The notes: generated by a model not told the origin, from the sequence alone. A stretch of DNA of 64,000 nucleotides from Lysobacteraceae bacterium (GCA_021299355.1 JAJTGG010000005.1:1-64000); one strand, 5' to 3'; shown: positions 10,746 through 22,707, numbered from the stretch's first letter. Numbers and translations are program-made.

Positions 10746-13579
10746 GCACGCAGGAAAACAGCAAAGATTACAAACATACCATCAGCCTTCCGGAAACCGC
10801 TTTTGCGATGCGCGGCGATCTGCCGAAGCGTGAACCGGCCATCCTGGCGCACTGGCAGGCGCAGGATCTTTATGCCGCGGTGCGCGCCCGCAACGCCGGC
10901 AAGCCGGTGTTTGTGCTGCATGACGGCCCCCCTTATGCCAATGGCAACATTCATATCGGCCATGCCGTCAACAAAGTGCTGAAGGATGTCGTGGTCAAAT
11001 CCAGAATGATGGTCGGCTTTGATGCGCCGTATGTGCCGGGCTGGGATTGCCACGGCCTGCCCATCGAACTGGCCGTCGAGAAGAAATACGGAAAAGTCGG
11101 CGTCAAGCTCGATGCCCGCGAATTCCGTCAGAAGTGCCGGGAGTACGCTGCCGAGCAGATTGCCGTCCAGTCCAAGGATTTCCAGAGACTCGGCGTTCTG
11201 GGTGATTGGAAAAACCCCTATCGCACCATGGATTTCGCTTTTGAAGCCGAGATGCTGCGCAGTCTGGCCAAAATCACCGAACGCGGCCATCTTGCACGTG
11301 GTGTAAAGCCGGTGCATTGGTGCTTCGACTGCGGTTCGGCCTTGGCCGAGGCGGAAATCGAATACGCCGACAAAACCTCGCCGGCGGTGGATGTGGCCTA
11401 TGCCGCGCTCGATCCGTCGGCAGTGGCAAAAGCCTTCGGGGTCGATGCCGCAGCGCCGTTGGCCGTGCCGATCTGGACCACCACGCCATGGACACTGCCG
11501 GCGAGCATGGCAGTCACCCTCGGGCCGGAAGTCGACTATGTCCTGGTGCGAGGTCCTAATGGCCTGCTGGTGCTTGCCGAAGCGCTGGCGGAATCCGCCT
11601 TGGCGCGTTACGGCGTCACCACGGTTGATATCCTTGGCCGTGCAACGGGTGCGGCGCTTGAACATCAGCAGCTTCAACATCCGTTTTATGCACGCATCGT
11701 GCCGATTATTCTGGGCGATCATGTCACCACCGATGCCGGTACCGGCGCCGTGCATACCGCTCCCGGCCATGGTCAGGAAGACTTCGCGGTCGGCCAGAAA
11801 TACGGCATCGAAACGCTCAATCCGGTCGACGGCAAAGGCGTCTATCTGCCGAATACCGAAATTTTCGCCGGCCAACACATCTGGAAAGCCAACGACAGCA
11901 TCGTCGAGTTGCTGCGCGGGCGTGGTGTGCTGTTGGCGTTTTCCAAACTCACCCACAGCTACCCGCATTGTTGGCGCCATAAAACCCCGGTAGCGTTCCG
12001 CGCCACGCCGCAATGGTTCATCTCCATGCAGCAGGCAGGCCTGCGCGATGACGCACTGAACGCCATCGATGGCGTGCGCTGGATTCCCGACTGGGGTCAG
12101 GCCCGGATCAAAGGCATGATCGACGGCCGCCCGGACTGGTGTATTTCGCGTCAACGCACCTGGGGTGTGCCGATTGCGTTGTTCATCGACAGAATCACCG
12201 GCGAACCGCACCCCGATTCGGTGGCGTTGATGCGCAAGGTCGCCGATCTGGTCGCGGATTCCGGCATCGATGCCTGGTTCGATCTGGTACCCGAAACGCT
12301 GCTCGGTGATGATGCCGCCAATTACGACAAAATCACTGACATCCTCGATGTCTGGTTCGATTCCGGCGTGACCCATCAGGCGGTGCTGGCGGCGCGTCCT
12401 GAAGATGGCTTGTCGAAGCCGGCCGATCTGTATCTGGAAGGTTCCGACCAGCACCGCGGTTGGTTCCAGAGTTCGCTGCTGACCGGCGTGGCGATGGATG
12501 GCGTCGCCCCTTACCGGCAGGTGCTGACGCACGGTTTCACCGTTGATGCGCAGGGCAAGAAAATGTCCAAGTCGATCGGCAACACCGTCGAGCCGCAGAA
12601 GGAAATCGACAAGCTCGGTGCCGATGTGCTGCGCCTGTGGATTGCCAGCGCCGATTACCGCAACGAGATGTCGGTATCCGATGACATCCTCAAGCGCAGC
12701 GCCGATGGTTATCGTCGTATCCGCAATACCGCCCGCTTCCTGCTCGGTAATCTGTCCGGATTCGACCCGGCCATTCATGCCGTGGCGCCGGCCGACTGCC
12801 TGCTGCTCGATCAGTGGGCGATGGCGAAAGCCCGCCAGCTGCATGAGCGCGTCAGCCAAGCCTATGCCGATTATGATTTCGCTCGCGTTGTCGCTAGTCT
12901 GCAGAATTTCTGCAGTAATGAAATGGGCGCGCTGTATCTCGATGTCACCAAGGACCGTCTTTACACCATGCCGGTGGGCAGTCTCGGCCGCCGTTCCGCG
13001 CAGTCCGCTATGCATGCCATCGTGCAGGTTCTGGTCCGTGCCCTGGCGCCGATCTTGAGCTTCACCGCCGAGGAAATCTGGCAACAGATTCCGGGTGCCG
13101 GGAGCGAAAGCATCTTCCTGCAGGACAATGCCGCGATCGACGCATTATTGCCTGCTGATGGTGCCTATCTGAACGCCGATGGTGCAGCCATGCAGCAATT
13201 GCTCGCCATGCGCGACGCGGTCGGCAAAGTGCTCGAACCGATGCGTGCCGAGGGTAAATTGGGCGCGGCCTTGCAGGCCGAGATCACGGTCTATGCTGAA
13301 GATTCGGCGCTTTCGGGCTTGCCGGATACCGCCGATGAACTGCGCTTCCTGTTCATTACCTCGCAGCTCAAGCTGGCACCGCTGTCAGCGGCATCCGCGC
13401 AGGCCGTGTCCGTCGAGGGTATGCCGTTCAAGGTGCTGGCCGAGGTTTCCAATCATGGCAAATGTGTGCGCTGCTGGCATTACAGTGCCAGTGTCGGGAC
13501 CGACGCCGAAGATCCGGAATTGTGCGGGCGCTGTATCGACAACGTACGCGGAACGGGTGAAACCAGGAGGTTTTTCTGA
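10742..13579 (+). CDS. ileS: Isoleucyl-tRNA synthetase
   Basis: [23 protein letters not shown] (HIGH), KMSKSIGN (KMSKS), C-terminal Zn motif CVRCWHY...CGRC; GTG start at 10742 or ATG at 10718. Confidence 0.97.
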   Translation: MSTQENSKDYKHTISLPETAFAMRGDLPKREPAILAHWQAQDLYAAVRARNAGKPVFVLHDGPPYANGNIHIGHAVNKVLKDVVVKSRMMVGFDAPYVPGWDCHGLPIELAVEKKYGKVGVKLDAREFRQKCREYAAEQIAVQSKDFQRLGVLGDWKNPYRTMDFAFEAEMLRSLAKITERGHLARGVKPVHWCFDCGSALAEAEIEYADKTSPAVDVAYAALDPSAVAKAFGVDAAAPLAVPIWTTTPWTLPASMAVTLGPEVDYVLVRGPNGLLVLAEALAESALARYGVTTVDILGRATGAALEHQQLQHPFYARIVPIILGDHVTTDAGTGAVHTAPGHGQEDFAVGQKYGIETLNPVDGKGVYLPNTEIFAGQHIWKANDSIVELLRGRGVLLAFSKLTHSYPHCWRHKTPVAFRATPQWFISMQQAGLRDDALNAIDGVRWIPDWGQARIKGMIDGRPDWCISRQRTWGVPIALFIDRITGEPHPDSVALMRKVADLVADSGIDAWFDLVPETLLGDDAANYDKITDILDVWFDSGVTHQAVLAARPEDGLSKPADLYLEGSDQHRGWFQSSLLTGVAMDGVAPYRQVLTHGFTVDAQGKKMSKSIGNTVEPQKEIDKLGADVLRLWIASADYRNEMSVSDDILKRSADGYRRIRNTARFLLGNLSGFDPAIHAVAPADCLLLDQWAMAKARQLHERVSQAYADYDFARVVASLQNFCSNEMGALYLDVTKDRLYTMPVGSLGRRSAQSAMHAIVQVLVRALAPILSFTAEEIWQQIPGAGSESIFLQDNAAIDALLPADGAYLNADGAAMQQLLAMRDAVGKVLEPMRAEGKLGAALQAEITVYAEDSALSGLPDTADELRFLFITSQLKLAPLSAASAQAVSVEGMPFKVLAEVSNHGKCVRCWHYSASVGTDAEDPELCGRCIDNVRGTGETRRFF

Positions 13580-14073
13580 TGAGCGATCGAAAAAACGCAC
13601 TGCCCTGGCTCGGGCTTTCGGTGGCCATCATCGTGCTGGATTGGATCAGCAAGCAGTGGGCGCTGTCGGCGCTGACCTATGCTGTGTCACAGGAAGTGGT
13701 TCCCGGCTTCTGGAACTGGACGTTGGTGCACAACACCGGCGCGGCATTTAGTTTTCTGGCCGATGCCGGTGGCTGGCAGCAATGGCTGTTCAGCGCGCTG
13801 GCGGTAATCATTTCAGCCGTATGCGTTGTAATGCTGGCCAAGCAGCCGCGGAGCGATTGGCGCATGGCACTGCCATTGGCGTTGATTGTCGGCGGCGCGC
13901 TCGGTAACTTGATTGATCGCGTGCGTTTCGGCTATGTCGTCGATTTCGTGCATTGGTACTGGCGCGATTTCCATTGGCCGGTATTCAACCTGGCCGATTC
14001 GGCCATCAGCGTCGCTGCCGTGCTTTTGATTGTTTTCAGTTTCGTGCCCGACAGGACGCCGGAGTCGCCGTGA
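13579..14073 (+). CDS. lspA: Lipoprotein signal peptidase (SPase II)
   Basis: [48 protein letters not shown]. Confidence 0.96.
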   Translation: MSDRKNALPWLGLSVAIIVLDWISKQWALSALTYAVSQEVVPGFWNWTLVHNTGAAFSFLADAGGWQQWLFSALAVIISAVCVVMLAKQPRSDWRMALPLALIVGGALGNLIDRVRFGYVVDFVHWYWRDFHWPVFNLADSAISVAAVLLIVFSFVPDRTPESP

Positions 14074-15020
14074 ATATCATACTTGCCAACCCGAGGGGTT
14101 TCTGCGCCGGTGTCGACCGCGCCATTGAAATCGTCAATCGTGCGCTGGATATGCTGGGTGCACCGATTTACGTGCGGCATGAAGTCGTGCACAACCAGTT
14201 CGTGGTCAACGATCTGCGCGCCCGCGGTGCGGTATTCATTGAAAAGCTCGATGAGGTTCCGATCGGCGCGACGGTCATCTTCAGTGCCCATGGCGTGCCG
14301 CAGGCGATCCGCCGTGAAGCGGAGGCCCGCGGCTTGAAGGTGTTCGACGCCACCTGTCCGCTGGTAACCAAAGTGCACATCGAAGTGACCCGGCACTGCC
14401 GTGCCGGCCGCGATGTGGTGCTGATCGGGCATGAGGGGCATCCGGAGGTGGAGGGCACCCTGGGCCAGTGGTTCAGTGAAGGCGCGAGCGGCAACATCTA
14501 TCTGGTCGAGGATATCGAAGATGTGATGAATCTCGAGGTATCCCAGCCGGAACACTTCGCATTCACCACACAAACCACGCTCTCGGTCGATGAAACCCGC
14601 GAAGTCATCGCAGCGCTGCGTTCCCGCTTCCCCAAAATCGAGGGGCCGCGTCACGACGACATCTGCTACGCCACCCAGAACCGGCAGGACGCCGTGCGTG
14701 AACTGGCCAGCCAATGCGACCTCATCTTCGTGGTCGGCTCGGTGAACAGTTCCAACTCCAACCGTTTGCGCGAATTGGCGGAAAAGAATGGTGCACGCGC
14801 CTACCTGGTCGACGGTGCCGATGACATCCGTCCGGAATGGCTGGACGGAGCGGTCCGCATCGGGGTGACTGCCGGCGCCTCGGCCCCGGAAGTCCTGGTG
14901 CAGGGGGTTATTTCATATCTGCAGCAACTGGGCGGCAGCGAAGTTAGCGAGCTCGACGGCGAGCCTGAGAACATGGTATTCGCCTTGCCGAAAGAGCTGC
15001 GCATCACCCTTCTGGACTGA
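14070..15020 (+). CDS. ispH: 4-hydroxy-3-methylbut-2-enyl diphosphate reductase
   Basis: [32 protein letters not shown] start in GTGA overlap with lspA stop. Confidence 0.96.
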   Translation: MNIILANPRGFCAGVDRAIEIVNRALDMLGAPIYVRHEVVHNQFVVNDLRARGAVFIEKLDEVPIGATVIFSAHGVPQAIRREAEARGLKVFDATCPLVTKVHIEVTRHCRAGRDVVLIGHEGHPEVEGTLGQWFSEGASGNIYLVEDIEDVMNLEVSQPEHFAFTTQTTLSVDETREVIAALRSRFPKIEGPRHDDICYATQNRQDAVRELASQCDLIFVVGSVNSSNSNRLRELAEKNGARAYLVDGADDIRPEWLDGAVRIGVTAGASAPEVLVQGVISYLQQLGGSEVSELDGEPENMVFALPKELRITLLD

Positions 15021-15026
15021 GTTTCA

Positions 15027-15055
15027 TTGCCTAAATCCGGCAAAAACCGTAAAAT
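15027..15055 (+). promoter_or_regulatory. Promoter TTGCCT-17-TAAAAT for tRNA-Thr
   Basis: -35 15027-15032, 17 bp spacer, -10 15050-15055, 10 nt before the tRNA. Confidence 0.6.
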
Positions 15056-15064
15056 CACCCATCC

Positions 15065-15140
15065 GCCGGAATAGCTCAGTCGGTAGAGCGGCGCATTCGT
15101 AATGCGTAGGTCGGAGGTTCGATTCCTCTTTCCGGCACCA
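15065..15140 (+). tRNA. tRNA-Thr (anticodon CGT)
   Basis: gccggaatagctcagtcggtagagcggcgcattCGTaatgcgtaggtcggaggttcgattcctctttccggcacca; cloverleaf with encoded CCA. Confidence 0.95.
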
Positions 15141-15186
15141 TTCGAAAAACCTGCTTCTGCGGTTTTTTCCCTCTCGGGAGCGCCTC

Positions 15187-15910
15187 ATGGCCGGTTCCAG
15201 TCTTCTTGCCCTGCTTGACGATATCGCGACCCTTCTAGACGATGTGTCGGTGATGACCAAGGTCGCGGCTAAACAGACCGCCGGGGTGCTCGGTGACGAT
15301 CTCGCACTTAATGCGCATCAGGTCAGCGGCGTGAATCCCGATCGCGAACTGCCGGTGGTGTGGGCGGTGTGCAAAGGCTCTTTCGTCAACAAACTGATTT
15401 TGGTGCCGTCGGCCTTGCTGATCAGTGCGTTTGTACCTTGGTTGATCGTTCCCTTGCTGCTGATCGGCGGTGCCTATTTGTGCTACGAAGGCTCCGAGAA
15501 ACTGGTACATAAGTTCGCCGGACATGCCGAGGCCAATTCGGAAACGCATTACCAGGAATTGATCGAAGCGGTCAGCAACGAGAAGCTCGATCTGGTGAAG
15601 TACGAGAAGGACAAAATCAAGGGTGCCATTCGCACCGATTTCATCCTGTCGGCGGAAATCATCGTGATCACGCTCGGTGCCGTTGCCGAGAAATCACTGT
15701 GGGTACAGATCGGTGCTTTGTCGGCCATTGCGATATTGATGACCGTCGGGGTGTATGGCGTGGTCGCCGGCATCGTCAAGCTCGATGATGCCGGTCTGCA
15801 TCTGATCCGCAACCCCGCAGCGGGACTGTGGTCACGCGGCAAACAGGCTTTGGGCGGCTTTCTGCTGTGGCTGGCACCGAAGCTGATGAAGTTCCTATCG
15901 GTCGCCGGTA
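15187..15910 (+). pseudogene. DUF808 (YedI-like) inner membrane protein, 3'-truncated; the open frame then runs antisense into the next gene to 16428
   Basis: [48 protein letters not shown]... is DUF808; after ...[16 protein letters not shown] the frame enters the antisense of the minus-strand gene ([15 protein letters not shown]...); the expected C-terminal segment is absent. Confidence 0.75.
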
Positions 15911-16464
15911 CAAGGGGTTTCGGCGGCCAGCATCGGCAGTTCGATGCCGCTGAGTTTCCAATGCAGACCCGTGCGGGTGAATGTGAAGCGGTAGGTGCCG
16001 CTTTCGGCATGCGATACCGTGGCCACGAAGGTCCGATGGTCGATGTAATCGGTTTCGGCGTTCTCGAAGACCTTGTCGGTGCTGGTCGAAGACGGCATCG
16101 GCGTGACCAGCTCCCCGAGACCGAAATCCAGATCCGGGGCATTGCCCTGCATGATGTACAGCAGCTGCCCAGCCATCAAAGGATCGATGGCCTGTTCCAG
16201 TACTTTGCTGCTGAGCGTGGTGACGGCCTGGTTAAGCAAGGGAATTTCTTTCAGAAGATCCGGCGTTTCCGCTTCGATTTTGCGCTGCAGTTGCACTTTC
16301 AGTCCGGCGCGGACCGCCGGAAAATCAATCTGTGCGCTCAGGCTATCCAGGTTCTGTGCCGCGATGCTCTTTTCAATGCGGTGCATGGTCAGGTACGGAC
16401 CGGCTGCGGCATATGCCAGAACCGCTAAGCCGGCCAGTACGGCAAGCAATAGCCATTTCTTCAT
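15895..16464 (-). CDS. DUF2939-like exported protein
   Basis: [59 protein letters not shown]...; N-terminal signal/TM segment; C-terminal residues may be altered by the junction with the DUF808 gene. Confidence 0.65.
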   Translation of the reverse strand: MKKWLLLAVLAGLAVLAYAAAGPYLTMHRIEKSIAAQNLDSLSAQIDFPAVRAGLKVQLQRKIEAETPDLLKEIPLLNQAVTTLSSKVLEQAIDPLMAGQLLYIMQGNAPDLDFGLGELVTPMPSSTSTDKVFENAETDYIDHRTFVATVSHAESGTYRFTFTRTGLHWKLSGIELPMLAAETPCTGDR

Positions 16465-16516
16465 GATGTCATCCTTTCCGATGCCTTTTGACTGCCATCA
16501 GGCTACACTAAAGGCC

Positions 16517-17890
16517 ATGGCGATTTCAAAGAAAAGCAAGTCTGCGTATGTCTGCAGCGACTGCGGCGCATCCTACGGGCAATGGCAGGGCCAGTGCGGC
16601 GATTGCGGGCAGTGGAACACGCTCACCGAGGTCACTTTGGCGGCATCCGTGGCCAAGCCCCTGCGCACCGGCTATGCCGGCGCGGTCGAGCCGAAAATCA
16701 CCCCCCTGAAACAGGTATCCGGCGAGACCCAGGTACGCGTCAGCACCGGCCTGAACGAGCTCGACCGCGTACTTGGCGGCGGCCTGGTGGAAGGCTCGGT
16801 GGTATTGATTGGCGGTGACCCGGGCATAGGCAAATCCACCCTGTTGCTGCAGGCCATGGCCAGCTTGGCGGCGCGCCAACCGGCACTGTACATCAGCGGC
16901 GAGGAAAGCCTCGGCCAAGTGGCCGGGCGGGCCCTGCGCTTGGGGCTGGATACCGAACATCTGTTGGCGCTGGCGGAAACCTCGGTGGAGAAGATCCTGC
17001 AGCACTGCCAGCAGGCCAAACCGAAGATTCTGGTCGCCGATTCCATCCAGACCCTGTGGAGCGAGCAGCTCAGCGCCGCTCCGGGTTCGGTCAGCCAGGT
17101 GCGTGAATGCGCCGCGCGCCTGGTGCGCTATGCCAAGGAAACCGGGACCTCGGTATTCCTGGTCGGCCACGTCACCAAAGAGGGCGGAATCGCAGGCCCG
17201 CGCGTCCTCGAACACATGGTCGATGCCGTTCTGTATTTCGAAGGCGAAAGCGGTTCACGTTTCCGGCTGCTGCGTGCGTTCAAGAACCGCTTCGGTGCGG
17301 TCAACGAATTGGGCGTATTCGCCATGGCCGACAAAGGCCTGAAGGAAGTCGCCAATCCGTCCGCCATTTTTCTTTCCGGTCAAAGTCAGAGTGCGCCGGG
17401 CAGCGTGGTGTTGGTCACCCGTGAAGGCACGCGTCCGCTGCTGGTGGAAGTACAGGCCCTGGTCGATCAATCGTCCATGCCCAATCCGCGTCGGGTCACG
17501 CTTGGTCTGGAACAGAATCGATTGGCCATGCTGTTGGCGGTCATGCACCGCCACGGCGGCATCGGCGTGTCCGACCAGGACGTGTTCGTCAATGTAGTCG
17601 GCGGCATCCGCGTGCAGGAAACTGCAGCCGATCTGCCGGTGCTATTGGCGGTGCTGTCGTCACTCAAAGACCGGCCGCTGGCGCAGAAAACCGTGGCCTT
17701 CGGCGAAGTAGGGCTGTCGGGCGAAATCCGCCCGGTGCCGAACGGCGAAGAACGCCTGAAGGAAGCCGCCATGCACGGCTTCAAGCGCGCCATCGTGCCG
17801 AAGGCCAATGCGCCCAAGCGTGGCCAGTTCGGCGACATGGAAGTGATTGCGGTTGATCGCTTGATGGACGCGTTGCAGGCGGCGTTTTAA
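16517..17890 (+). CDS. radA: DNA repair protein RadA/Sms
   Basis: Zn motif CSDCGASYGQWQGQCGDCGQWNT, GGDPGIGKSTLLLQA, KNRFG motif; ATG 16517 within ORF 16073..17890. Confidence 0.97.
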   Translation: MAISKKSKSAYVCSDCGASYGQWQGQCGDCGQWNTLTEVTLAASVAKPLRTGYAGAVEPKITPLKQVSGETQVRVSTGLNELDRVLGGGLVEGSVVLIGGDPGIGKSTLLLQAMASLAARQPALYISGEESLGQVAGRALRLGLDTEHLLALAETSVEKILQHCQQAKPKILVADSIQTLWSEQLSAAPGSVSQVRECAARLVRYAKETGTSVFLVGHVTKEGGIAGPRVLEHMVDAVLYFEGESGSRFRLLRAFKNRFGAVNELGVFAMADKGLKEVANPSAIFLSGQSQSAPGSVVLVTREGTRPLLVEVQALVDQSSMPNPRRVTLGLEQNRLAMLLAVMHRHGGIGVSDQDVFVNVVGGIRVQETAADLPVLLAVLSSLKDRPLAQKTVAFGEVGLSGEIRPVPNGEERLKEAAMHGFKRAIVPKANAPKRGQFGDMEVIAVDRLMDALQAAF

Positions 17891-18678
17891 GGTTTCTGCA
17901 ACACTAGTTCCAGAACGAACTTCGAGCCGAAGAATGCCAATGCCAAAAGTGTGGCCGCGCCCAAAGTCCAATGCACCGCGCGCGCGCCGCGCCAGCCGTA
18001 ACGCATACGGCCAATCAGAAGAATCAGCAAGGCCAGCCAGCTCAGCGCAGTCAGTACGGTTTTGTGCCAGAGATGCTGGGCCAGCATGTCTTCCACGAAC
18101 ACGGCGCCGGTGGCGAGCGTGAGCGTCATCAACAGCCAGCTGGTACCCAGAGTTTTGAACAGCATCTGTTCGGTCTGTACCAGCGGCGGTAAGGCACCCA
18201 GCCAGGATTGCAGATGGCGCCGGCGCAGGGCGCGGTCCTGCAACCAATACAGCAGAGCGAGCAGGGTGGCGATGGACAGCCCGGCGTAAGCCAGCAACGC
18301 GAAACTGGCATGCAGCTTGAGGCGCCAATCAAGGGCGCTGGTGACATGCACGCCCCAGCGGTAATTCGCATAGACCGACAGTGCGGCAATCGGGTAGACC
18401 AGAATGCCGAGTGCCGACAGCTGCTTTCGTGCGGTCAGCGCAGTGCTGATCACCGCCATCGCCAAGGCAATCCAGGACAGTGCAGCGAAGAAGTGCAGGT
18501 CCGGGCCTTGGGCCTGATGCCAGAACAGACCCTGTGCCAGTGCGTGTGCGGCCAGCGCCAACAGTGCCGCGGTCTGCGCAAACAGACTGTTCAGCCCGGT
18601 GCGCTGCCGGAACACCCAAAGCCCGGCGCTCAGCAGGTAAGCGAAAAAGGCAGTATAGCTGGCGAATTCAATGGTCAT
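17887..18678 (-). CDS. Cytochrome c assembly (CcsA/YpjD-type) membrane protein
   Basis: MTIEFASYTAFFAYLLSAGLWVF...LKLHASFALLAYAGLSIATLLALLYWLQDRALRR...; internal start in ORF 17887..19155; located next to ffh. Confidence 0.85.
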   Translation of the reverse strand: MTIEFASYTAFFAYLLSAGLWVFRQRTGLNSLFAQTAALLALAAHALAQGLFWHQAQGPDLHFFAALSWIALAMAVISTALTARKQLSALGILVYPIAALSVYANYRWGVHVTSALDWRLKLHASFALLAYAGLSIATLLALLYWLQDRALRRRHLQSWLGALPPLVQTEQMLFKTLGTSWLLMTLTLATGAVFVEDMLAQHLWHKTVLTALSWLALLILLIGRMRYGWRGARAVHWTLGAATLLALAFFGSKFVLELVLQKP

Positions 18679-18769
18679 GGCCCACAGTTTGGCATATTCC
18701 GTACAAAAATCGAGGGGTCGTGGCAAATCCGTGCCGGCGTATAATAGCCGTCTGAACTGAGGATGCCCC

Positions 18770-20143
18770 ATGTTTGAATCGCTGACCCAACGCCTGTCCG
18801 GAACCCTACAACGCCTGCGCGGCATCGGCCGGCTGACCGAAGACAACATCAAGGACTCCCTGCGTGAAGTGCGCATCGCCCTGCTCGAGGCCGATGTCGC
18901 CCTGCCGGTGGTAATGGCCCTGATCGAGCGCATCAAGGCGCGCGCGGTCGGCCAGGAAGTACTCGCCAGCCTGACTCCCGGCCAGGCCCTGATTAAAATC
19001 GTCCACGATGAACTCGCGGCGGTGATGGGTGCCGAGGCGGTCGATCTGAACTTCAATGTGCCGGCGCCGGCCATCATCCTGATGGCGGGTCTGCAGGGTG
19101 CCGGTAAAACCACCACGGTCGGCAAACTGGCCAAATTCCTGAAGGAAAAGCGCAAGAAGAAAGTGATGGTGGTCAGCTGCGACGTCTATCGCCCGGCCGC
19201 GATTGCCCAGCTGGAAGCCTTGGCCAAACAGGTGGGGGTGAATTTCTTCCCGAGTCAGGCCAGCCAGTCGCCGGTGGACATCGCCAAAGCCTGCATCAGC
19301 GAAGCCCGCAAAACCTACATGGACGTGGTGCTGGTCGATACCGCCGGCCGTCTGGCCATCGATGCCGCCATGATGGCCGAAATCCAGCAGCTGCATGCTG
19401 CTCTGAATCCGGTGGAAACCCTGTTCGTGGTCGATGCCATGACCGGTCAGGATGCGGCCAACACCGCCAAAGCATTCAGCGAGGCACTGCCGTTGACCGG
19501 CGTGATCCTGACCAAAACCGACGGCGACGCCCGCGGTGGTGCCGCCCTGTCGGTCCGCCACATTACCGGCCAGCCGATCAAGTTCGTCGGTGTCGGTGAA
19601 AAACCCGAGGGTCTGGATGTCTTCCATCCGGATCGGGCCGCCAGCCGGATTCTGGACATGGGCGATGTGCTCAGTCTGGTCGAACAGGTGCAGTCGCAGG
19701 TTGACCACGAAAAGGCCGCCAAACTGGCCCAGAAAGTGGCTAAAGGCAAGAAATTCGACCTGAACGACATGCGCGAGCAGTTCCAGCAGATGCAGGCCAT
19801 GGGCGGGATTTCCGGTCTGATGGATAAGCTGCCGGGCATGGCCCAGGTGCCGGATCACGTCAAAAACCAGGTCACCGGCAAGGAAATGCCGCGCATGATC
19901 GCCATCATCAATTCGATGACCCCGAAAGAACGCCGCAATCCCGGTCTGCTGAACGGCTCGCGCCGTGCCCGCATCGCCCGCGGTTCGGGCACCACCCCGG
20001 CCGATGTCAACCGCCTGCTCAAGCAGTACCAGCAGATGGAAGGCATGATGGCCAAGCTCTCGCGCGGCGGCATGAAGGGCATGATGCGCGGCATGAAAGG
20101 CATGCTCGGCGGCGGCTTCCCGGGCGGATTCGGCGGTCGTTAA
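18770..20143 (+). CDS. ffh: Signal recognition particle protein
   Basis: GLQGAGKTTTVGKLAKFLKEKRKKKVMVVSCDVYRPAAI; C-terminal M-domain. Confidence 0.98.
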   Translation: MFESLTQRLSGTLQRLRGIGRLTEDNIKDSLREVRIALLEADVALPVVMALIERIKARAVGQEVLASLTPGQALIKIVHDELAAVMGAEAVDLNFNVPAPAIILMAGLQGAGKTTTVGKLAKFLKEKRKKKVMVVSCDVYRPAAIAQLEALAKQVGVNFFPSQASQSPVDIAKACISEARKTYMDVVLVDTAGRLAIDAAMMAEIQQLHAALNPVETLFVVDAMTGQDAANTAKAFSEALPLTGVILTKTDGDARGGAALSVRHITGQPIKFVGVGEKPEGLDVFHPDRAASRILDMGDVLSLVEQVQSQVDHEKAAKLAQKVAKGKKFDLNDMREQFQQMQAMGGISGLMDKLPGMAQVPDHVKNQVTGKEMPRMIAIINSMTPKERRNPGLLNGSRRARIARGSGTTPADVNRLLKQYQQMEGMMAKLSRGGMKGMMRGMKGMLGGGFPGGFGGR

Positions 20144-20240
20144 GCTTCCGGCTTTCCATAAAGCCGGTTTGGGGCTATAATATCCGGCTACCCGAGGCTT
20201 CGGCCCCGATTCCACCCCGAACTACAGAGCACATTACATT

Positions 20241-20495
20241 ATGGTCAAGATTCGACTGACCCGCGGCGGCGCCAAAAAGCGTCCGTTCTACCACATCGTG
20301 GTGACCGACCAACGCAACAAGCGCGATGGCCGTTCCATCGAGCGCGTGGGTTACTACAACCCGGTTGCCCAAGGCAACGAAAAGCGCGTCGAGCTGAACA
20401 CCGACCGCGTCAACCACTGGGTTTCCCAAGGCGCGCAGCTAACCGACAAAGTCCGCATGCTCGTGAAAGAAGCCTCGAGCCAGGCCGCTGCCTGA
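20241..20495 (+). CDS. rpsP: 30S ribosomal protein S16
   Basis: [41 protein letters not shown]. Confidence 0.98.
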   Translation: MVKIRLTRGGAKKRPFYHIVVTDQRNKRDGRSIERVGYYNPVAQGNEKRVELNTDRVNHWVSQGAQLTDKVRMLVKEASSQAAA

Positions 20496-20529
20496 GCCCG
20501 TCCTCGCGGCCATGACGCGAGGGCCTGAC

Positions 20530-21036
20530 ATGTCCCCGGAGCGCCGTATCCTCATTGGCAGGATGGTCGGCGCTTTCGGCATCTCGGGTGAAATCAAATG
20601 CCAGAGCTTCGCCGATCCGCCCCAACAGCTGCTGAAATACAAGCCGCTGATTCTGGTGCATGAAGGCCGTGAGCAGGTATTGGAAAGCCTGAGCGGCCGT
20701 ATGACTGCAAAAGGGCCGGTCATCCGCCTGTCCGATGTGGACGACCGCGATGCCGCCCAGGCCCTGCACGGCGCCGAACTCTGGGTGACGCGCAGCCAAC
20801 TGCCGAAAGCCAAACCGGGCGAATACTACTGGATCGATCTGGAAGGCCTGCGCGTGCGCAACCGCGAGGGCGTTGATTTCGGAACGGTCTCGCATCTGTT
20901 CGACACCCCGGCCAATCCGGTCATGGTAGTCATCGGCGAGCGCGAACGCCTGATACCGTTTCTGCTAGACCGGTTCGTGGACGCGGTCGATCTCGGGGCC
21001 GGCGAAGTCCGCGTTGATTGGGATGCCGACTTCTGA
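20530..21036 (+). CDS. rimM: 16S rRNA processing protein RimM
   Basis: [25 protein letters not shown]...[14 protein letters not shown] 20530. Confidence 0.95.
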   Translation: MSPERRILIGRMVGAFGISGEIKCQSFADPPQQLLKYKPLILVHEGREQVLESLSGRMTAKGPVIRLSDVDDRDAAQALHGAELWVTRSQLPKAKPGEYYWIDLEGLRVRNREGVDFGTVSHLFDTPANPVMVVIGERERLIPFLLDRFVDAVDLGAGEVRVDWDADF

Positions 21037-21803
21037 TGCGTTTCGACGTCATTACCCTGTTTCCCGATTATTTCCGCCAGTGCCTGCAGGTCGGCGTGGT
21101 CGGTCGTGCCTTCGAGCGTGGCTTGGCCGGGTTGCACGTGTGGAATCCGCGCGATTTCGCCCACGACAACTACCGCCGCATCGATGAACGCCCATTCGGC
21201 GGCGGGCCGGGTATGGTGATGATGGCCGATCCGCTGATGGAATGTCTGGATGCGGTGGTGCAGGCCGATGATGGTCCCGCGCACACGGTCTATCTGAGTC
21301 CGCAGGGCCAGCCGTTTACCCAGGCCAAGGCCCGTGAATTGGCCGGCCGGCCGCGTCTGATTCTGTTGGCCGGACGTTACGAGGGTGTCGACCAACGCTT
21401 TGTCGATACCCACATCGACGAGGAAATTTCGCTCGGCGATTACGTGTTGTCCGGGGGCGAACTGCCGGCGGCCACGGTCATCGATGCCGTGGTCCGACTG
21501 TTGGATGGCGTGCTGAACGACGCCGATTCGGCCATACAGGACAGTTTTGAAGACGGCCTGTTGGACTGCCCGCATTACACCCGCTCCGAGACCCTTGGCA
21601 CCGTGGGCGTTCCGGAGGTGCTGTTGTCCGGCAATCATGCCCTGATTGCCCGTTGGCGCCGCAAGCAGAGCCTGGGCCGGACCTGGCTGAAACGTCCGGA
21701 TTTGCTGGATGAAAGCCAGCTGTCCGAGGCCGATGCCGTGCTTCTGGCCGAGTTCAAAGCTGAACAGACCGGCAATTCCCCCGCAGATGGACACGCCCCC
21801 TAG
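21036..21803 (+). CDS. trmD: tRNA (guanine-N1)-methyltransferase
   Basis: [17 protein letters not shown]...[16 protein letters not shown]...[20 protein letters not shown]. Confidence 0.97.
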   Translation: MRFDVITLFPDYFRQCLQVGVVGRAFERGLAGLHVWNPRDFAHDNYRRIDERPFGGGPGMVMMADPLMECLDAVVQADDGPAHTVYLSPQGQPFTQAKARELAGRPRLILLAGRYEGVDQRFVDTHIDEEISLGDYVLSGGELPAATVIDAVVRLLDGVLNDADSAIQDSFEDGLLDCPHYTRSETLGTVGVPEVLLSGNHALIARWRRKQSLGRTWLKRPDLLDESQLSEADAVLLAEFKAEQTGNSPADGHAP

Positions 21804-21885
21804 TCAAAACCCCAAGTTTCGGGCTATAATAAGCGGCTTAACACGCCGAGAGGCGTCCCCCAGAACGACAGAATCGTGGTGTCCT

Positions 21886-22245
21886 ATGAACCTCCTGCAA
21901 AAATTCGAAGCCGAACAAATCACCCGCAAGCTGCCTGACTTCGGCCCCGGTGACACCGTCGTGGTCAACGTCAAAGTCAAAGAAGGCAACCGCGAGCGCG
22001 TGCAAGCCTATGAAGGCGTGGTCATCGCGATCAAGAACCGCGGTCTGAATTCCGCTTTCACCGTCCGCAAGATTTCGCACGGTTTCGGCGTCGAGCGCGT
22101 GTTCCAGACCCACAGCGCCACCATCGACTCCGTGTCGGTCAAGCGCCGCGGCGACGTCCGCCAGGGCAAGCTGTACTACCTGCGCGACCTCGAAGGCAAG
22201 AAAGCCCGCATCAAGGAAGACCTCAACTATGGCAAAAAAGCCTGA
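21886..22245 (+). CDS. rplS: 50S ribosomal protein L19
   Basis: [64 protein letters not shown]. Confidence 0.97.
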   Translation: MNLLQKFEAEQITRKLPDFGPGDTVVVNVKVKEGNRERVQAYEGVVIAIKNRGLNSAFTVRKISHGFGVERVFQTHSATIDSVSVKRRGDVRQGKLYYLRDLEGKKARIKEDLNYGKKA

Positions 22246-22269
22246 GTTGATGCCTGACCGACTGCACAC

Positions 22270-22297
22270 ACGGCCGCTCTCGCGGCCGTTTGCATTT
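22270..22297 (+). terminator. Terminator-like hairpin after rplS
   Basis: ACGGCCGC-TCTC-GCGGCCGT-TTGCATTTT. Confidence 0.6.
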
Positions 22298-22304
22298 TAA
22301 GCGC

Positions 22305-22706
22305 ATGAACAAAGAACCCTTCACCGAAGTCCGCGCCGATGTCTGGTTATGGGCCGCACGTTTTTTCAAGACCCGCAGCCTGGCCAAGCAGATGCTGGCC
22401 GGCGGCAAGGTGCAGATCGGCGGCCAGGCCATCAAACCCTCGCGCATGCTGCGCTGCGGTGATGTCCTGCAGATCCTGCGCGCCAATGAGCTTTATGAAA
22501 TCAGCGTGCTCGGGCTGAGCGAGCAGCGTGGCCCGGCGTCCGTGGCACAAGCCCTGTACAGCGAATCCGATGCGTCACGCATCAAGCGTGAAAGCGAACG
22601 CGAGATGAAGCGCCTGGCCAATGCCGGTTACAAGGCGCCGCTGGGAAAACCTGACAAGCGCGCTCGCCGCCTGATCCAGGCGCTCGGCGATATCGACGCG
22701 CTCTGA
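22305..22706 (+). CDS. hslR: Hsp15-type ribosome-associated S4-domain protein
   Basis: RADVWLWAARFFKTRSLAKQMLAGGKVQIGGQAIKPSRMLRCGD. Confidence 0.88.
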   Translation: MNKEPFTEVRADVWLWAARFFKTRSLAKQMLAGGKVQIGGQAIKPSRMLRCGDVLQILRANELYEISVLGLSEQRGPASVAQALYSESDASRIKRESEREMKRLANAGYKAPLGKPDKRARRLIQALGDIDAL

Positions 22707-22707
22707 A

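Noticed and set aside
10595-13084. 829-aa open frame on the minus strand
   Set aside because: Exactly antisense to ileS, a certain gene; a by-product of codon bias in GC-rich DNA. Composition (His/Gln/Gly/Arg rich) has no domain signature.
18806-20215. 469-aa minus-strand frame
   Set aside because: Antisense to ffh; no recognisable family and no promoter/RBS seen.
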